NCBI GenBank assembly: GCA_013399305.1
Contig: VXAI01000115.1
Location: 846,120 to 910,119 of the forward strand
Direction of reading: 5' to 3'
DNA length: 64,000 nt
Source of the DNA: Rostratula benghalensis
Taxonomy: Eukaryota; Chordata; Aves; Charadriiformes; Rostratulidae
Shown: positions 35,246 to 48,917 of the stretch, piece by piece
Layout of the letters: every line of letters begins with the position of its first letter
Position numbering within the stretch: position 1 is the first letter of the stretch
Program-made: the position numbers and the translations under genes
Notes under the pieces: generated by a model
The model's input: only the letters and a program-made list of their open reading frames with translations
Told to the model about the DNA's origin: nothing
Databases searched by the model: none

Positions 35246-38200
35246 TTATGTTAATGCCCCTTGTGAAAGTGGTCAAAAAACGAATGCAGAGTGGGCTCTT
35301 GGAATGCAAATCCCAGGTATTCCCATGTTACTATTGACTCTACGAAAGCCCTGCCTGCATAGAGTAGGTGACTTGGGAACAGATTGGTTATTTCCCACAA
35401 TACAGGAATTAGGGGGAACCTAATGAGATGATCAGGCAAATGGCCAAAACTGAAAAATAGGAAGCCCTATTTCCCACAACACATAATTGAATGGACACTT
35501 AATGTGCACAGTATTGTGAAAGCCAGAAGTATGAACAGGTTCAAAAGTAATGGAGAACAAACCTAGCAAGGGCTAATAAAATAATTGTATGGATCCAACC
35601 TCTGCTTCAGGAAGTCCCAATAGGTTAATGAAACAGTGCTTACAGCATACACAAGGTGACTCCACCTCACTATAAAAAGATCATAAAACCAGTGAAAATG
35701 GCTGCTATGATTATAACAAATAGCTATTTGGGCAAGAGCACAGGAAACAGGACAAAGCCAGGAATGAGCTTTCCCCTATGCCCTCTCTAGCTTTGGGAAC
35801 TCAGCTGTTCAGAGACTTCCTCAGCTTCAGGGGTCTGAGAGAGGGCAAAAGGCAGCCAGCAGGATGCAGTGTCAGCCAAGGAAGAGACACAAAAGGTTGG
35901 GAACTGACACCCCAGAGCGCTTTCACTGCCGCAACTGCGATTTGGATTCCTCAGCTCCATCTCTGCTGTGCAAAACATCATAGATCAAGGCCTGCAGGGC
36001 TCACTCTGCACCAAGGAACCACAAATTATTGGTGAAGGGGCTGACAAGGCCCTATTGCTTCCATGAGCTCAGCTTGCTTCTAACCTGGCATTGCACTGGA
36101 GCCTTGGTATATACCAAAGGCTCCCTTGGAGCCACCATGGGGGTCTCTTACATAATGCTACACCGTGTCTCAGAGACCTACCCTGAATTGAAGCCCAGCA
36201 AATGTTAAACTTGTGTTTTAATATAAATCAGGCATGACTGGATGATTTAGGCAACTGAGGAAGACTAACTGTAGTTTCCAGAGGATTTAAGTAAAACAGC
36301 TTGACAGAGTGTGAGCATCCTTCTGAAAGTTTAGGTTCATTTATTCAAACTAGAGGAGAATCTATCACAGCTTCACTGACAGCAGAGGATTCTGAAATGA
36401 GAAAAAGATGTATAAATTCATTAACTGCTAGACAAACTGCTTAGAATTAGTGCTTTAAGTAAGATGATTTAGACTGACTGGTTAGCTTGCTGCTCTTTGT
36501 CTCTCATAAGGAAGTGGAAAAGATTTATTGGTCCTGGGGAGCACTGGGAGCAACACTCACATTTTGCAGAAAGCCAGAGCAAGCTCACTCATTGAACACC
36601 TGAATGAAAGAGAATCAATGACAGAAGTCAGGATGTGCTTTGACATACTCTGATCTTACATGTAGTTAGCTCTGGCTCTCCCCATTCACAAGGAATGGAT
36701 TTAATTTCAGAAGCAAACAGTTAAAATTGCTCGATCTTGCTTTATAATCCTATTAAATGATAGGCAAGCGAGACTTGTATTTTTGTATGGAAAGCAGAAA
36801 CATGTGGGTAAAAGTTTTGGAATAGTGGAGGTCATCTTGTCCCTTGTTGCAGAGGTATCTCTTCCCGCTTGGTTGATATTGTTCCAGCAGCTGTGCCACC
36901 TCAGGCTGTAATTTCAGCACTTCCAACATACTAAATGGTATTGGGCTGACCTGCACTCAAAGGTAAGATTGCTTGTGCAATATTTAGGCATCACAGGAGG
37001 TATATTCTTCTCTCAAAATCAGGTCCCCATGGAAGAGAAAAAGGGCTATCTGTGGACAATGAAAAATCACCAGGATTTGTGTGTACTAGACACTGTAACA
37101 TATTACAGTGAAATAATTGCTACAAACAATCATCAGTTCATAGAAGATATGTTTAGGTAGAGACTGAGGAGTCAGCTGAGACTGACAGAGCATATCACAC
37201 CCATACAGACTCTGGCCTAGAGGTGACAGAGGCAGAAGTCCCTCTTGCTCAGGTCACAAATTTCTGAAAATTAGCTGGGCTTTGCGCTGATGTTGGGGCA
37301 ACTTGGACTGGGTGAGGGGTGGGAATGAGAGAGGCCCTGCTAGTTCTCAGATAATTTGATGTTGTAGAAGCAGGTCCTTGATGCCATCAAAGCCACGAGG
37401 ATAAAATGTTACTCTCTCTGAAGGCCACCCTCCAGTTTGGGCAGCTCCTAGAGCACCAAATCTGAGCATCCCAAAAATGTTTCCTAATGTATGCCATGCA
37501 TGAAAAAATCAGGTTTTACCCTTGCTCCCTCCTGCCCTTTTGAGAGTGTGTCCCAAACAAGGCAAGTGATATCAAGAAGAGAAGCACCAATGAGCTCATG
37601 CCATCGGCTTCTTTACTGGGGAAGCTCAGCCTCCTGGTGTCTGTCCCAGGTGCTTCATACCCATAGGCATCACAGGCCTCGCTGCACCCGGCAGCACCAC
37701 ACAGGGACAGAGCTGCAGTCTGGTGCACTGAGGTGTGATCAATTATTACGGCACATAAACTTTGCAGGCAAAGCAGCTGAGGTTTCTGCAACCTCCCCCT
37801 TCAGCTGTACTACAGGCCTTTCCAGTCCTCCTGTGTTTCCAAGCAATGCCCTGTGAATTACTCCTGGGACACACTGAGGTGACTGAAGTCCTTTTCTCTT
37901 ATAGGGACCAATTCATCACATACACTCTTTAAAACATGAAGAAAGAACCCCAGCATTGTTTTAAAGGATTGCAAACTAAGTGGCTGTCAGCATCAGAGGA
38001 ATGCCCAGGCACGTAAATGAAAATTTCTTTGATAAAGTGACCAAGGAACTGTGGCTTTCCAAATATCACAACGTGTGGATTGTAATTAGTAGTAAGCTTT
38101 GCAATAGTAAAAGGCTTGCTAGAAGCTGCCCAAGCCCGGGCAGCATTTATAATAACAGTATCCTCTCTTCAGCAAAAATTGGATTTCACCTTTTCTCCTA

Positions 38201-39614
38201 GTTTCATCTTTTGTTACTTGAAAAAATAATAAAAAAGGAGCCATTAAAGATCATCTTCTACAAAAAGCTCCCCACACCCTTACATTAGAGTCAGGTCTTT
38301 AGGAGTATGAAATTTGCCTTTCTTAACTTAAGGAGCTGAGCAAGAAAGGTCATCAATGAAAAACAGCTAAACAAAGGGAACAACTAGTGTATAAGTTGGA
38401 AAGGGGAGTCGATAACACTGTGGCTTTTCTTCATTTTGCACTAAGGTTGGCTTTACATTGCGATCCTATCCCTCCATTCTATCTTCCCTTCCTTTATCTA
38501 TTTTATCCATTTCTTCCCTGAAACATTGCCTGCAGGTATGACCACAGAATTAAATGCAATTGAGTTGCACTGATTTAACTAACTACCACCTGTCATGTGT
38601 GCCACCTAAGCCAATGTTCTCCATTTCCTCATCCTATCCTAACAGTGAGACAAAACACGTTAGCTCAAATGCCAGGCTTATTCTGATTTGGGTAACCCAA
38701 GATGTCCAAGGACATGCTTCATGCCAAAGCTGGCAGTCTGATAACTCCAGTGGTGCAGCCAGTGAGTGGCATCTCATACAGGTTACATAGATAATCACAT
38801 TTATATACTCAAGATCTCTCTGGACACAAATGTGTTGCATGTCTGGATTGTGCTACACAATGAGGTCGTTATGTCTGGTTAGTGTTTTCATGTGTTACTA
38901 CTACAGAAATAGTTAGCCATGACAACACATATGCAATGTATTCCTCTTTACTCTGCCAACTAGTTGACTGATCAGGCAGAAGAGACCAGTGTGACTTGAA
39001 ATAAAAGGTGGATCCTGCCAACTAACAGCAAGCAATGGTGAATTTTAACACTCAAGCTCAAAATATCTCTGCAAAGATGTTGGTCACATACATTTCACAT
39101 CTGAAAATTATGGAAACTATATTAAGATAAAATCACAAATGCACTGGAGCAGAAATGACAGCTTTGTCATAATAGTCCATCTCTGAGCCCACCTACCATA
39201 GATGAAGACGAAAAACCCTTTACACAAGTCAGATAACAGTGGAAGAGGATTTCCATTTGACGGCAGCAGCTGATCGACTGATAGTCTGTACAGAAAGACT
39301 GACAGCCTTTCTTATTTTCATTTTAGCCAAACAGTATGGGTAAACATTGCCTTAGAATTGTCTCATCTTCAATTTGGTCACAGTTGATTGGGATGCCTCT
39401 GTCTAAGAAGATAATACAATTAGTAGTCCATTAGTTAAGCAGTCATGACTTCTATCAAAACTTCTGTGCTATGATAACTTTCCTGTATCTGATAATCTTC
39501 TCACAATAGAGCAGGCAATGTGATGAATATCTTGCACAAGCTTGTTCTTTCAAATTCTTCCTATAGGACAGCAGTGTCTTTGTTTGAGGGGTCCCTTCCA
39601 ATTTGCACTCTCCC

Positions 39615-39630
39615 TTTTTTTTTTTTTTTT
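39615..39630. repeat. T16 homopolymer
   Basis: A run of 16 T on the plus strand in the largest intron. No adjacent element is recognised, so I treat it as a simple repeat. Confidence 0.85.
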
Positions 39631-39799
39631 AAACTCAGCAGCGTACACGCAAGAACTCAAACTGCAGACAGATAATCAAATGCTACCAGTTGCTTTGCAA
39701 TGTGTTCCACTTAATGACTTTCTGTCAAACTGGGAGAACATTTCAAGGGCCAACAGGGTAAGAATTCAGAACAATTATCCTAAGATGGAGAAATGATCC

Positions 39800-40480
39800 T
39801 AGATCACCATGGTGAAATCTGCAAAGACAAGTATGACATGCTACTGCTAGGATGGAGAAACCAAATGCACAGATACAGAATAAGGAGTGACTGGTCAGCC
39901 AGCAGCTCTGCAGAAGGGGGTATGGGAGATACAGTGGATCACAAGAGTCAAGATGCTTCTGTACAAAAAGCACACTTCATATGGAAATGTGTTAACAAAC
40001 ATCTTACATGTAAGCCATGGAAAGGGCTTATTCCATCCTAATTGGTACTAACAAGGTCTGAGCAAAACTCCACTCTGGGCTACTATTCTCTAAGACTCCA
40101 GCAAGCTGAAGACTGCCCAGAGGATTGCTGAAAGCATAATCAGAGGCCAAGAAAGCATTACTGGTGAAGAAAGGCTAGGAAGTAGGCTCAGGGAACCTGA
40201 AAGAAGACAGTTCTTGAGGACTGAGCACATTATTAGTTCTCTAATACATGGAAGGCTGTCAGAAGAAAGCTGATCAGCTGTTCATCTGGAGCAGGACATG
40301 AAGAAGCAAAGATTCACTTGTAACCATAGAAGATTTTAGGAGGGATAATAGGGAACTTCCTGGCCCTAAGGATATGAAAGGACAGGAATAGATTGCTCAG
40401 GGAGGTTGCGGAATGATCTTAATTGAATGATTTTAAGAAAAGTTAGATAGAGATCATACATCTGACTTTCTCACAGCTGG
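39800..40480 (+). mobile_element. ancient, heavily decayed CR1-type LINE relic
   Basis: The order of phrases follows the 3' half of CR1 ORF2 in the sense direction but is very degraded. Examples are GATACAGTGGATCACAAG, AGGATTGCTGAAAGCATAAT, GAAGAAAGGCTAGGAAGTAG, TTAGGAGGGATAATAGGGAA and GAATAGATTGCTCAGGGAGG. These correspond to the 'qrratkmi', 'eerlrelglf' and 'rknfl' regions of old amniote CR1 lineages. No open frame remains. The boundaries are approximate. It is clearly older than the other CR1 copies in the window. Confidence 0.7.
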
Positions 40481-43400
40481 TGAATAGAAAAGCATCCCAG
40501 GCCAACGGGGCGGGTCCACCATCCTTCATACCTTCTTTGTGCCACACTCCCTGCTGGCCAGCTGTATCTCTTGGCCAGGTTGCATCTAAGCCTGCTAACT
40601 AAGAGTATTTGGCTTTGCCATAAAACCCATCCAGAAAAAATTTAAAAGTTGGGAAATCAGTTCTCTCTTTTATGTCCTGATCAAAGCCTAGCTGATGCAT
40701 TTCCCTTGCCACAGCAGGCACCATTGTGTTGATAGGATCTGCTTACCCAACCTCCCCTGCTCTTCTATCTTAAAACTTATGATAGAAGACTAACATGATG
40801 TTGTACAGAAGGGAATAGAGATCTCTGAAGTCATCAAAAAAGACAGCTAGTTCCATTTTAAACTATACCAGTTCTGAACTGATCATGAATTGGGACTAAA
40901 AACTACAGTATGGGAAATATACTTTACTGCAAAACAAGTTGGCTGTGGACTCATGTTAAATTACTTCTTCTCTCCCTGGGGCATCTGGTGATGAAGGCCA
41001 ATGCCAGTCTGCTGCTAATGTGCTAAATACAGTGAGCTGTGAGTGAAGGTTAATATTTTAGCTTCCGTAGTCTTAACTTACAGAAACATACCAGTGAGAA
41101 CTAACCAAACAAAATATATGCAAAAAAGAAAAGCAACAGGTTGAGTTCTGCCTTTATAATAAATTGGTTATTAAAAGGTTGACTGCTTGTCACTCTGTGT
41201 TAATTGATTACAGGCAGCCTGCAGACGTAGTGTCTGAAAAGCAACTTTTGCATGGTGTACTTTCTGAATTCCTGACACTGGTGTTTTCTCCTGAGGGCAT
41301 AATAAGAACATTTTCTTTTCAATTCTTTGGAGACCAGCACTGACTCCATGTCTTGACTTGGTCTCAAGGGAATTACTAGATGCTTGAGACATTCAGCCAA
41401 AAAAATAAAAAAACAACCCAGACTGGCTTTAAAGTGGCTTTACCATTTGGCAAAAGAAAAGCTGAGGGCTTGTGAATCTTTCTGCTGCTACTGCAAAATG
41501 AAAAATAAACAAAAATGTACAAAATAAGATAAATATCCCTTTGCTATGACTTGGTTATGCCCTTGAGATACATGATAAAAACAGAAACGTGCAGCGGATA
41601 TCTGTTGTCTGTTATAATGTGCTTTTCCTAGAGTACTGCTGTTTGTCAGAAACTGCAATTTCATTTAGTTAATATAATTCTTCTAACAGAGTTTATTGAA
41701 GTATCTCTGCATTGACACTAGATATTGTTACCTGCCTATTATGCATAACTATGAGAAAAGCAAGGAAAAATACCAGTACCTGTCCGACCAAAAAACAGAA
41801 ACACAGGCACTGAAAAGTTAAATATAGCCAATCTTCACAAGAAAGTTAAACTTTGTCTCCATAAAACAACTGCATTGGAACTTAAGATACCCTCTTGGTG
41901 ATTTAAGACTTACTGGCTTGTAAATTCATAGTTGAAAAACCACTGAGGAAAGCAAATGACTTCTGGACATGTGTGAGGCCAAGATGCCACCAACTTTATT
42001 TTCAAGGCATCCAGCTTCTTACTGAGTTTTTCTGCTGGAATGCTTTCATCCTGTATGTCTTCTGTCCTGGGAGCAGTGGGGCAGTGGCAGCCCCATGCCA
42101 GCTCCCTGTGTTACTGCTCCAAGGCAGAAAGTGGAGGACAGGGATAGGCACCATATTTGCACTCGGGGTTTGTTCTAACCTGTGCATGGGAATTGGGAGC
42201 TTGTTGTCATGAGGAAATGAGGGATTAAACCACGTTCTTCGGGAACAGAGAAGGGAGAGGGCAGAAGCTGTGGTGGGATGCTCAGCTGCAGAGTTCTGCG
42301 GTCTGGGGTTGGGTCTGGCCCCTATGATCCCTCAACAGCCGGAACATGTCAATGTCTCCCATTGACACCACAAGAGTGCTTACATTTCACCCGACTAATC
42401 CAGGAAGATGCTTGCCATCCCCTCCCACAGCCTGGCCCCAGCCAGCCATCTGGTCCTGTGTGATTCCTTCTGCAGGCAGGGGAATGCCATGGGAACGCCA
42501 GTGCTGGGATGCTCACACGCAGACATGCACACGCACTCGCGCACACACACGCCTCCAGCCTGCTGCTTCCAGTGCTCCTTTGCATGCTCTTTCTTTTGTC
42601 ACTTCTACTTTCTTCCCCAAGCAGCAGAAAGGATTTAGTAAAAGCCTGTGGGTCCTCTGTGTTATAAAATTAGGTCTCTACAGGTGCCAGCAGAATGCTG
42701 TGCCCTGGCATCCAAACAGTTTTTCTTCCAGTTAGTAGGTAAACCGAATTTCCTCTTGAAGCTAAAGAACACTCCACCCTCGCCTCCCCTGGATCTGCTT
42801 CCCCTTACGGCCGCAGAACACGGCACAGAACCACTCGAAATGGTGTTAGAGAAATCCACCATGGACACTTGAGAAATCCTGTGACAGCACTGTGAAGCAG
42901 ATAAGGAGAAGCAGGGGGAGACAAGAGAGAAGAGGAATAGTTTTCGGAGACTGCTTGGCAGCAGAGTCAACGCTTGAAATATCTGTGGGGAGTTTGAAAG
43001 CATTTCCTAACATCAAAAATGCGAAGAAGAAAAAGAAATTTTGATCAATGGCTTATTGCCCTTGATCTAAGCAAAGGAATCCTAGCCAGTGAGAAATAGC
43101 AGAAATCTGTTTTATTGTAGAGCTGAAGTTTTCTGTGTTTTGACAGCTGGGGCTCATGCTTTTGGCTGGATTATTTGCCAGCCTTAAAATATTCATCTGT
43201 AAGTTGCCAGGTTTTTGTCCTTTCAAATTGAACTCTAACGATGAAGGAGAAGGTGCTGGATAGATTTTAAGCACAAGTTCTCTGCCCTAAAACAGAACTT
43301 TGTGGCCTGAATTCACATGACCACAAAAAGAGGTTTCCACTCCTTGGCCAAGTTCCTGGTGAATCACTTGTTGGTCACAGAGCCAAGATTTGCTTTCTGG

Positions 43401-46400
43401 AGCATGGGAAGCAGTGGCTCATTTGTGATGAAGACAGCCCCCTCGCCTTTATTGAGAGGAAATGGATTAACAGTATGTATTCTGTGCACAAGTCTTGAGA
43501 GAACTGAAATAAATTATTCCAGATTAAAGAATGCTTGCTGAAGAACAAATCAGAACACATGTTAAACTGGAAAGTCAGATTTGACTTTGAAAATGGTCAG
43601 TGAAATGTTGGTGTTGGTGGCCCCAGGATCAACTCAGATGTCTTACAGAGTATCCAAATTAGCATCACAAAAAATGTATTCTTTATCTTTTTAATGCAAA
43701 CCTTTATATTACTATTCCAATGTTACTTCCTCTTCATGTTTTCTACATTTTGTTACACTTATTCTAAGAATTCAAACCAGTCTTTTCTGCTCTTGAGCAA
43801 TTTGTTCATTCTTATGTCTTGTGCTGCTTCCATTTAGTCACTTAGTGGTTATCATTCCATTTCATACCTGTAAAACATAGGGGGCTTTCTTAGATGAACC
43901 AGTGACAAAGTGAAAAATATTAAATAATTTCTTATCTGCTGGGAAGACTGAATTCCCCTTCCAAAAATTCAGGGTTGGTCATATTCACTTTGTATCTGAA
44001 AAAATCTACTTTCGTCAACTCTGTCCTTAGTTTCCTTTACTCGTCCCATGGTGACCACTTTTTTGTCACGTAATTTTGTATCTGCAAAGTCCTTGAAAGC
44101 ATTCAACACTTCACTTTTGAGACTGATCTTTCAATTTCTGGATAAGGAATTACATTTCTTTAGTGGGTAGGAAGTGATAACAAATCCTTTTCACTCAGGG
44201 ACAAGTTAACATGAGAAGAAGTTGCAATGCAGACTCTAACACTGCGTAAGTGAAAACTGAAGGTGTGCTACTGTGTGGGATCAGGTCCTTAGGCAGTATC
44301 AGTTCTACCAACCGATAGCTTCATCAGACATCTGTAAAGTGAACTAAGGCCAAAGAACATCTCAGAGTTTCCAAAGCCAAATTTTCAAAGGGCCTTTGAT
44401 ATAGTCTCCAACCCTATGTGAAGACAGGGTGGGCGACTAAGCTTGCAGGCAGGTCTGCACTGAGGAATGTTGCCTGGTGGTACTGGGCACTGGGCTGCAA
44501 ATGAGGGGAAGGCCGGGGAAAGCAGAGGAAGGCACTGGCAGAAAGGTTGAGCAGTGAAGAGGGAAGTCTCTCTGGTCATGTCTACACTGTCATATGGAAC
44601 AGGGCCAGGATTTAGCATCAAACCCTGATCTGTGTTCATTAACCATTGTGGGTTGGGATTATATCACTCAGCGCTCTCCCGGGACAACATGTGGGCATGG
44701 TTTGGGCCGCACTACCTACCGGGACTGTTCTCAATGAACAGTCTGGATGCAGTCGCCCTATTTTGGGTGGAGAAGAAAGCTTAGAAGTGTGGATGCAAAT
44801 TGTGCAAGGACACTTGCAGGGCTGGAAAACAGGCCTTGGCTTGTTCTATTTTGTAATGTAGTCCTTACACCAGGATCATGCCAAACATACTGTATTATTT
44901 GAAGAATGCAGCTATTTTGAACAGAAGGACTGATATTTAAGAAAGTAAGTGACACTGGTTAGAACAGACAGATGTCTGTTCTCACATGCAGGACTGTTGG
45001 TCTGTGTTCAAAGTAATTTTCTGAAGATGTGCCTCTTGTTATCTTAACATCAGTAAACAGCAGCCCAGTGTATTTTCCCATTTGTTGTGACTTGCTTATC
45101 CAGATCCTGTATATATTCCAGGGACACAGTTACTAAATTTGAAGCTGCAAACAGATTCGTTCTCTCAGCACATTTGTAATCAACATTTAATTTTACATTG
45201 CCAATTTTCAAATATTTCTATATATTCTGGCTAGGTAAAATAGTAAGGAATTGGTGTAACTCAGTGATGAATTAATGGCTTGCTCACTAGTGCAAGCTCT
45301 TATTTTCCTCTTTAGCAGCTATTGGGCCAGACATTTTGGAAGAGTTTAATCAAAATCCTCATCAAAAGCCAAATGAGTGGATTTTAAAGAAAGCTTAATT
45401 ACAGTGGTCAAACCACCCAGCATGATTTGCTTGATTTGATTAACGCAATGAGGAGCACATTTAATGAGAAATGCATTAATTCATTCAAACAAGTGGTTTT
45501 ATCAGAGGTATTAAGCTTCAGCCCAGATTATGTACAGCAGAAACTGTTATAGCAAAAATTGACCAAGGTCAAAGCAGTAGTCATGCCATAATTACAAACC
45601 CTGGGCTGTAATCTACTGGTTGAACTTGGGCAGTGCTCATCATGACTGAAAAAGCAGGGTCCTCATTTTAAAAAGCCCTCAAATCATAGGGTTTTGCTTC
45701 CATTCCACAGCTGGGACCTCCATCCCTTTCAGATGTTCAGAAGATTCAGGAACTGCTATTGAACTCTCTGAGTTTCAAATGGTTATACACGCAGATATTA
45801 TTAGCGAATGATGGAACGAGAGCTCAAAGGACATCTGATACTACCCCCAACCCTGAAAGGAAACAGTGTTCCCCATTGCTCTCTGTTCTATCTTGCTCCT
45901 GTCCCTGTGATGTCTTTGGGAGACTCCTGTTCCTAACCTGGAATAGAGTGACTTTGGGAGAGAATTATTATTTTCCTTCTAGGAAAAGAAATCTTCTTGG
46001 AAAAGAAGAAAAGTTGGCCTCAAGTGGGAAATATTTGAGAAAAAGGAGGAAGAGCCCCCTTTACACCTTGCTCTCTTAAACTACCTTCTTTTAGGTAAAT
46101 TTCTGACCCTATATTTCAACTTTCCTGTTTCAGAACACATCCCCATGGGCTTTACACGGCACCCTTCATCTCTACCCTCCACACTGGCATCTCTTCTCTG
46201 ATGCCCACTGCTATATCTCCTGGCAGCTGCTAATGCTCTTCTCTCTCATATGCTGCCTGGACCACCATCACCTCACTGACTTTTACCATGCTCTCTTTCC
46301 TCTATTCAGTCCCAGACTTGTTATTCCTGTAGCGTCTGTGCTACCTCTGTGTAAGCCACCTTCCCTGCTGCTTTGTGCTGTACCCATATAGCACTGAAAG

Positions 46401-48716
46401 AGCTTTGATTTTCAAGTGCTCCTACTTCTATGCCTGCCTGGTTGCCAAAGCACTTTTTGAGCACTGTTGTACAGTGGACTTAAGCACCATCTATTGCTTA
46501 GTCTTTCATCAGCTACCACTAGCAGCTGGCAAAGGAGAGCAGCTTTGAACGTCTTCCCTAAGCGGACAGGAGGCTGGTCAAGGAGCTGAGAAGTGGAGCC
46601 CAAGAGCAGTTGCAGATAGGGTGCTTTGGGATCAGGTGCAGACTAACAAGTGAAGGCTGGTGTGGAGGTCATATTTTACCTCCTGATAAGGTCAGAAGGG
46701 TATGACAGTAAGACAGTATTATTGAGTTGCCGAAATAACTGTACGTGCCAAGGCTCACCTGCAGGTTTGGAAGTCCTGATCAAGACCTTCAGGAAATAAG
46801 CTGAAGTAGAGAACTAGAGATGTCAAAAAATAGACCTAAGGATTTATTTTTTATATTAATAGAAGATGAGCAGGAAAATTATTTCTGCTGAGCTGAAAAC
46901 TGTAATTCTTGGAATTATTTCTGCCACTTGTCTTGGAACCACAAGGAAATGAGTAAACAATGGAATCAGAGTCCCTTTATTTTAGAGAAATCTTGGGATG
47001 GGCCTATATCTGACTGCCGCACACCAACAGGAACCCATGATATTGGCGTATAAACATTTGTACAGAGGAAAGCATCGTTATTCACTGCTAGTGACAAGTA
47101 TGCTCGGCAAGCCTGTTCCCAAAGTAAAGACAATTTCATCTTGGAACAAGCAACCCAAATAGCATATACAAACTCAATACAGCAGATGCCCCTTGGTGTT
47201 ACCTTTGGTATCCCTGAATGGAATACAGGTGGGAAATCATAAAACATAAATTGGCAGAAGATCATATCTTAAAATACATTTTCTCACTATCTCCCAGCCT
47301 GGCTTTCAAGCAGCCAACCAACCTTGCTAAACTTATCATCTGAACAAAATTTCCTGAGAACCAATAAATCTGACTATATCAAAATGATAAATACAAAAAT
47401 TGCAATTTATCTCCATAGCCCTGACAAGAAACATCTTCTACAACAGAACTGTGAAAACTAATGAATCGTCATCACGTCCATCCCAGAATGCATACTGCTT
47501 CTTCATATGTACCATATGTTCCCTGTACTGTAATGAACTCACACTGACAATCAGAATGAGAGAGAAAAATGTGGTTAATAACAAGAGAGCATTTACCAAA
47601 ACAACCATTCTCCCTCTTATCATTCAGCCCTAATCCTCAAGGGAATTCTAGAAAAGAAACTGAGAGGATGAGGCTGGGATTAAAATGAATAATTTGATGG
47701 GACACCAAAAATTGTTGATTCTAACAACAATGCTAATTTTAAGGCACATCACAATTTACCTTGCTAATCTCAGTTTCTCAGGAGATAATTACCTGTGCAT
47801 TTCTTCCGTTCTGTGTTCAGTAGAGCTGAAGACCTTATTACTGCTCCTCTTACTAACATCCCCTCTGTTCTTTTCATCTCAAAGTACCTGACTGATTAAT
47901 ATAATGAAACTGAACTCAGATAAATTGCTTCCAATCCTTGCTTATCTGGCAGATTGTTAGTTACATCCCTGCTTCTGCTTTTTGCCCCTCAGACATGTCT
48001 GGTTTTTCCTACCAGGTATACTGATAACAGATATTGCTTCTCTCCACAGATATTTATTCTGAGTGTTATGAATGTTCCCTGTTTACCAAAAAGCCTGTCC
48101 AACCAGCCTCTGCTTTGGAAATATCAAGCGTGGTTCCAGATACGGCTCTAGTTCTGACTCACAGATTCCTTTTTGAATAGTTATGAATGTCTTTGGTCTG
48201 GCATTATCTAAGCTCTCAGCTGCTTCAAAGAACTGTTTGGCTTTATGCAAAGAATAGGAACACAACTTAACTGGCCAAACATCAGTCACTACTTCTAAAA
48301 GGAAAGGAAGCATCATTAAACCAGATCTTTCTAAAATGAGGGTGATATATGATATTAAGGAATATATTGTTCAACACAGGACCATAATGCACCACTCAAT
48401 CCAGTCAGAGGTGAAAATTTTTATTGTAATTTCTCTCTGATACTTCCCAAGTACTGAATTGGTCTTTGGCAATGCTCATTGCAATGAAGTAGTATATTAT
48501 TTCCTTCTCCCCTTCATCCATGGAGTTCAAAAACCCAATAATTACTTTGCTGCATCCAAATTCAGTAACTTAAAGCTGTAAGAGCTTGGGAAAGGTTAAC
48601 CAGTATGTTAGGAAGGGACTTGATATAATTTTGCCTAAGAAATTTCAGTGTGCAGTTCCACATGAATTAAAATAGATGGACCTAAAGAATAGCATGATAT
48701 GTTTAGCAAGTATTAA

Positions 48717-48917
48717 CTATGCCAGTACACAAAGCTCTGAGGTAACATGCACATCTACCACCTTTTGCTGAATAGCATACAATTCCTTGGGCTTGCAGAA
48801 GTGGCACATATTGTTCTGCTCGCACAGCCTGCAGTCCTTGATGCACACCTGGAAGTTACCCTTTGCAAACAAGTACTGAAAATTCACATCCAGGGCAGAA
48901 GTTCTACTGAAAGGCAC
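48717..48917 (-). other. unassigned cysteine-rich open frame in SH3RF3 intron
   Basis: A 66-codon open frame on the same strand as SH3RF3, with five cysteines in a tight CIKDCRLCEQNNMCHFC pattern that vaguely recalls furin-like or other disulfide-knot modules. Upstream, the sequence ends in a polypyrimidine-like GTGCCTTTCAG, and within the frame AAAG is followed by GTGGTA, so it could be a cassette exon of roughly 130 bases. I do not recognise the protein. It could equally be a decayed exon or retrocopy, or chance. It is not in the expected SH3RF3 protein, and skipping it leaves the gene's phases intact. Confidence 0.2.

Noticed and set aside
42510..42552. CA-rich stretch as a second microsatellite
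   Set aside because: Interrupted and short (ACACGCAGACATGCACACGC style); too degenerate to call.
45800..45860. Possible CR1 3' end (GGACATCTGATACTACCCCC)
   Set aside because: The resemblance to the CR1 tail is limited to about 30 bases and lacks the diagnostic repeat.
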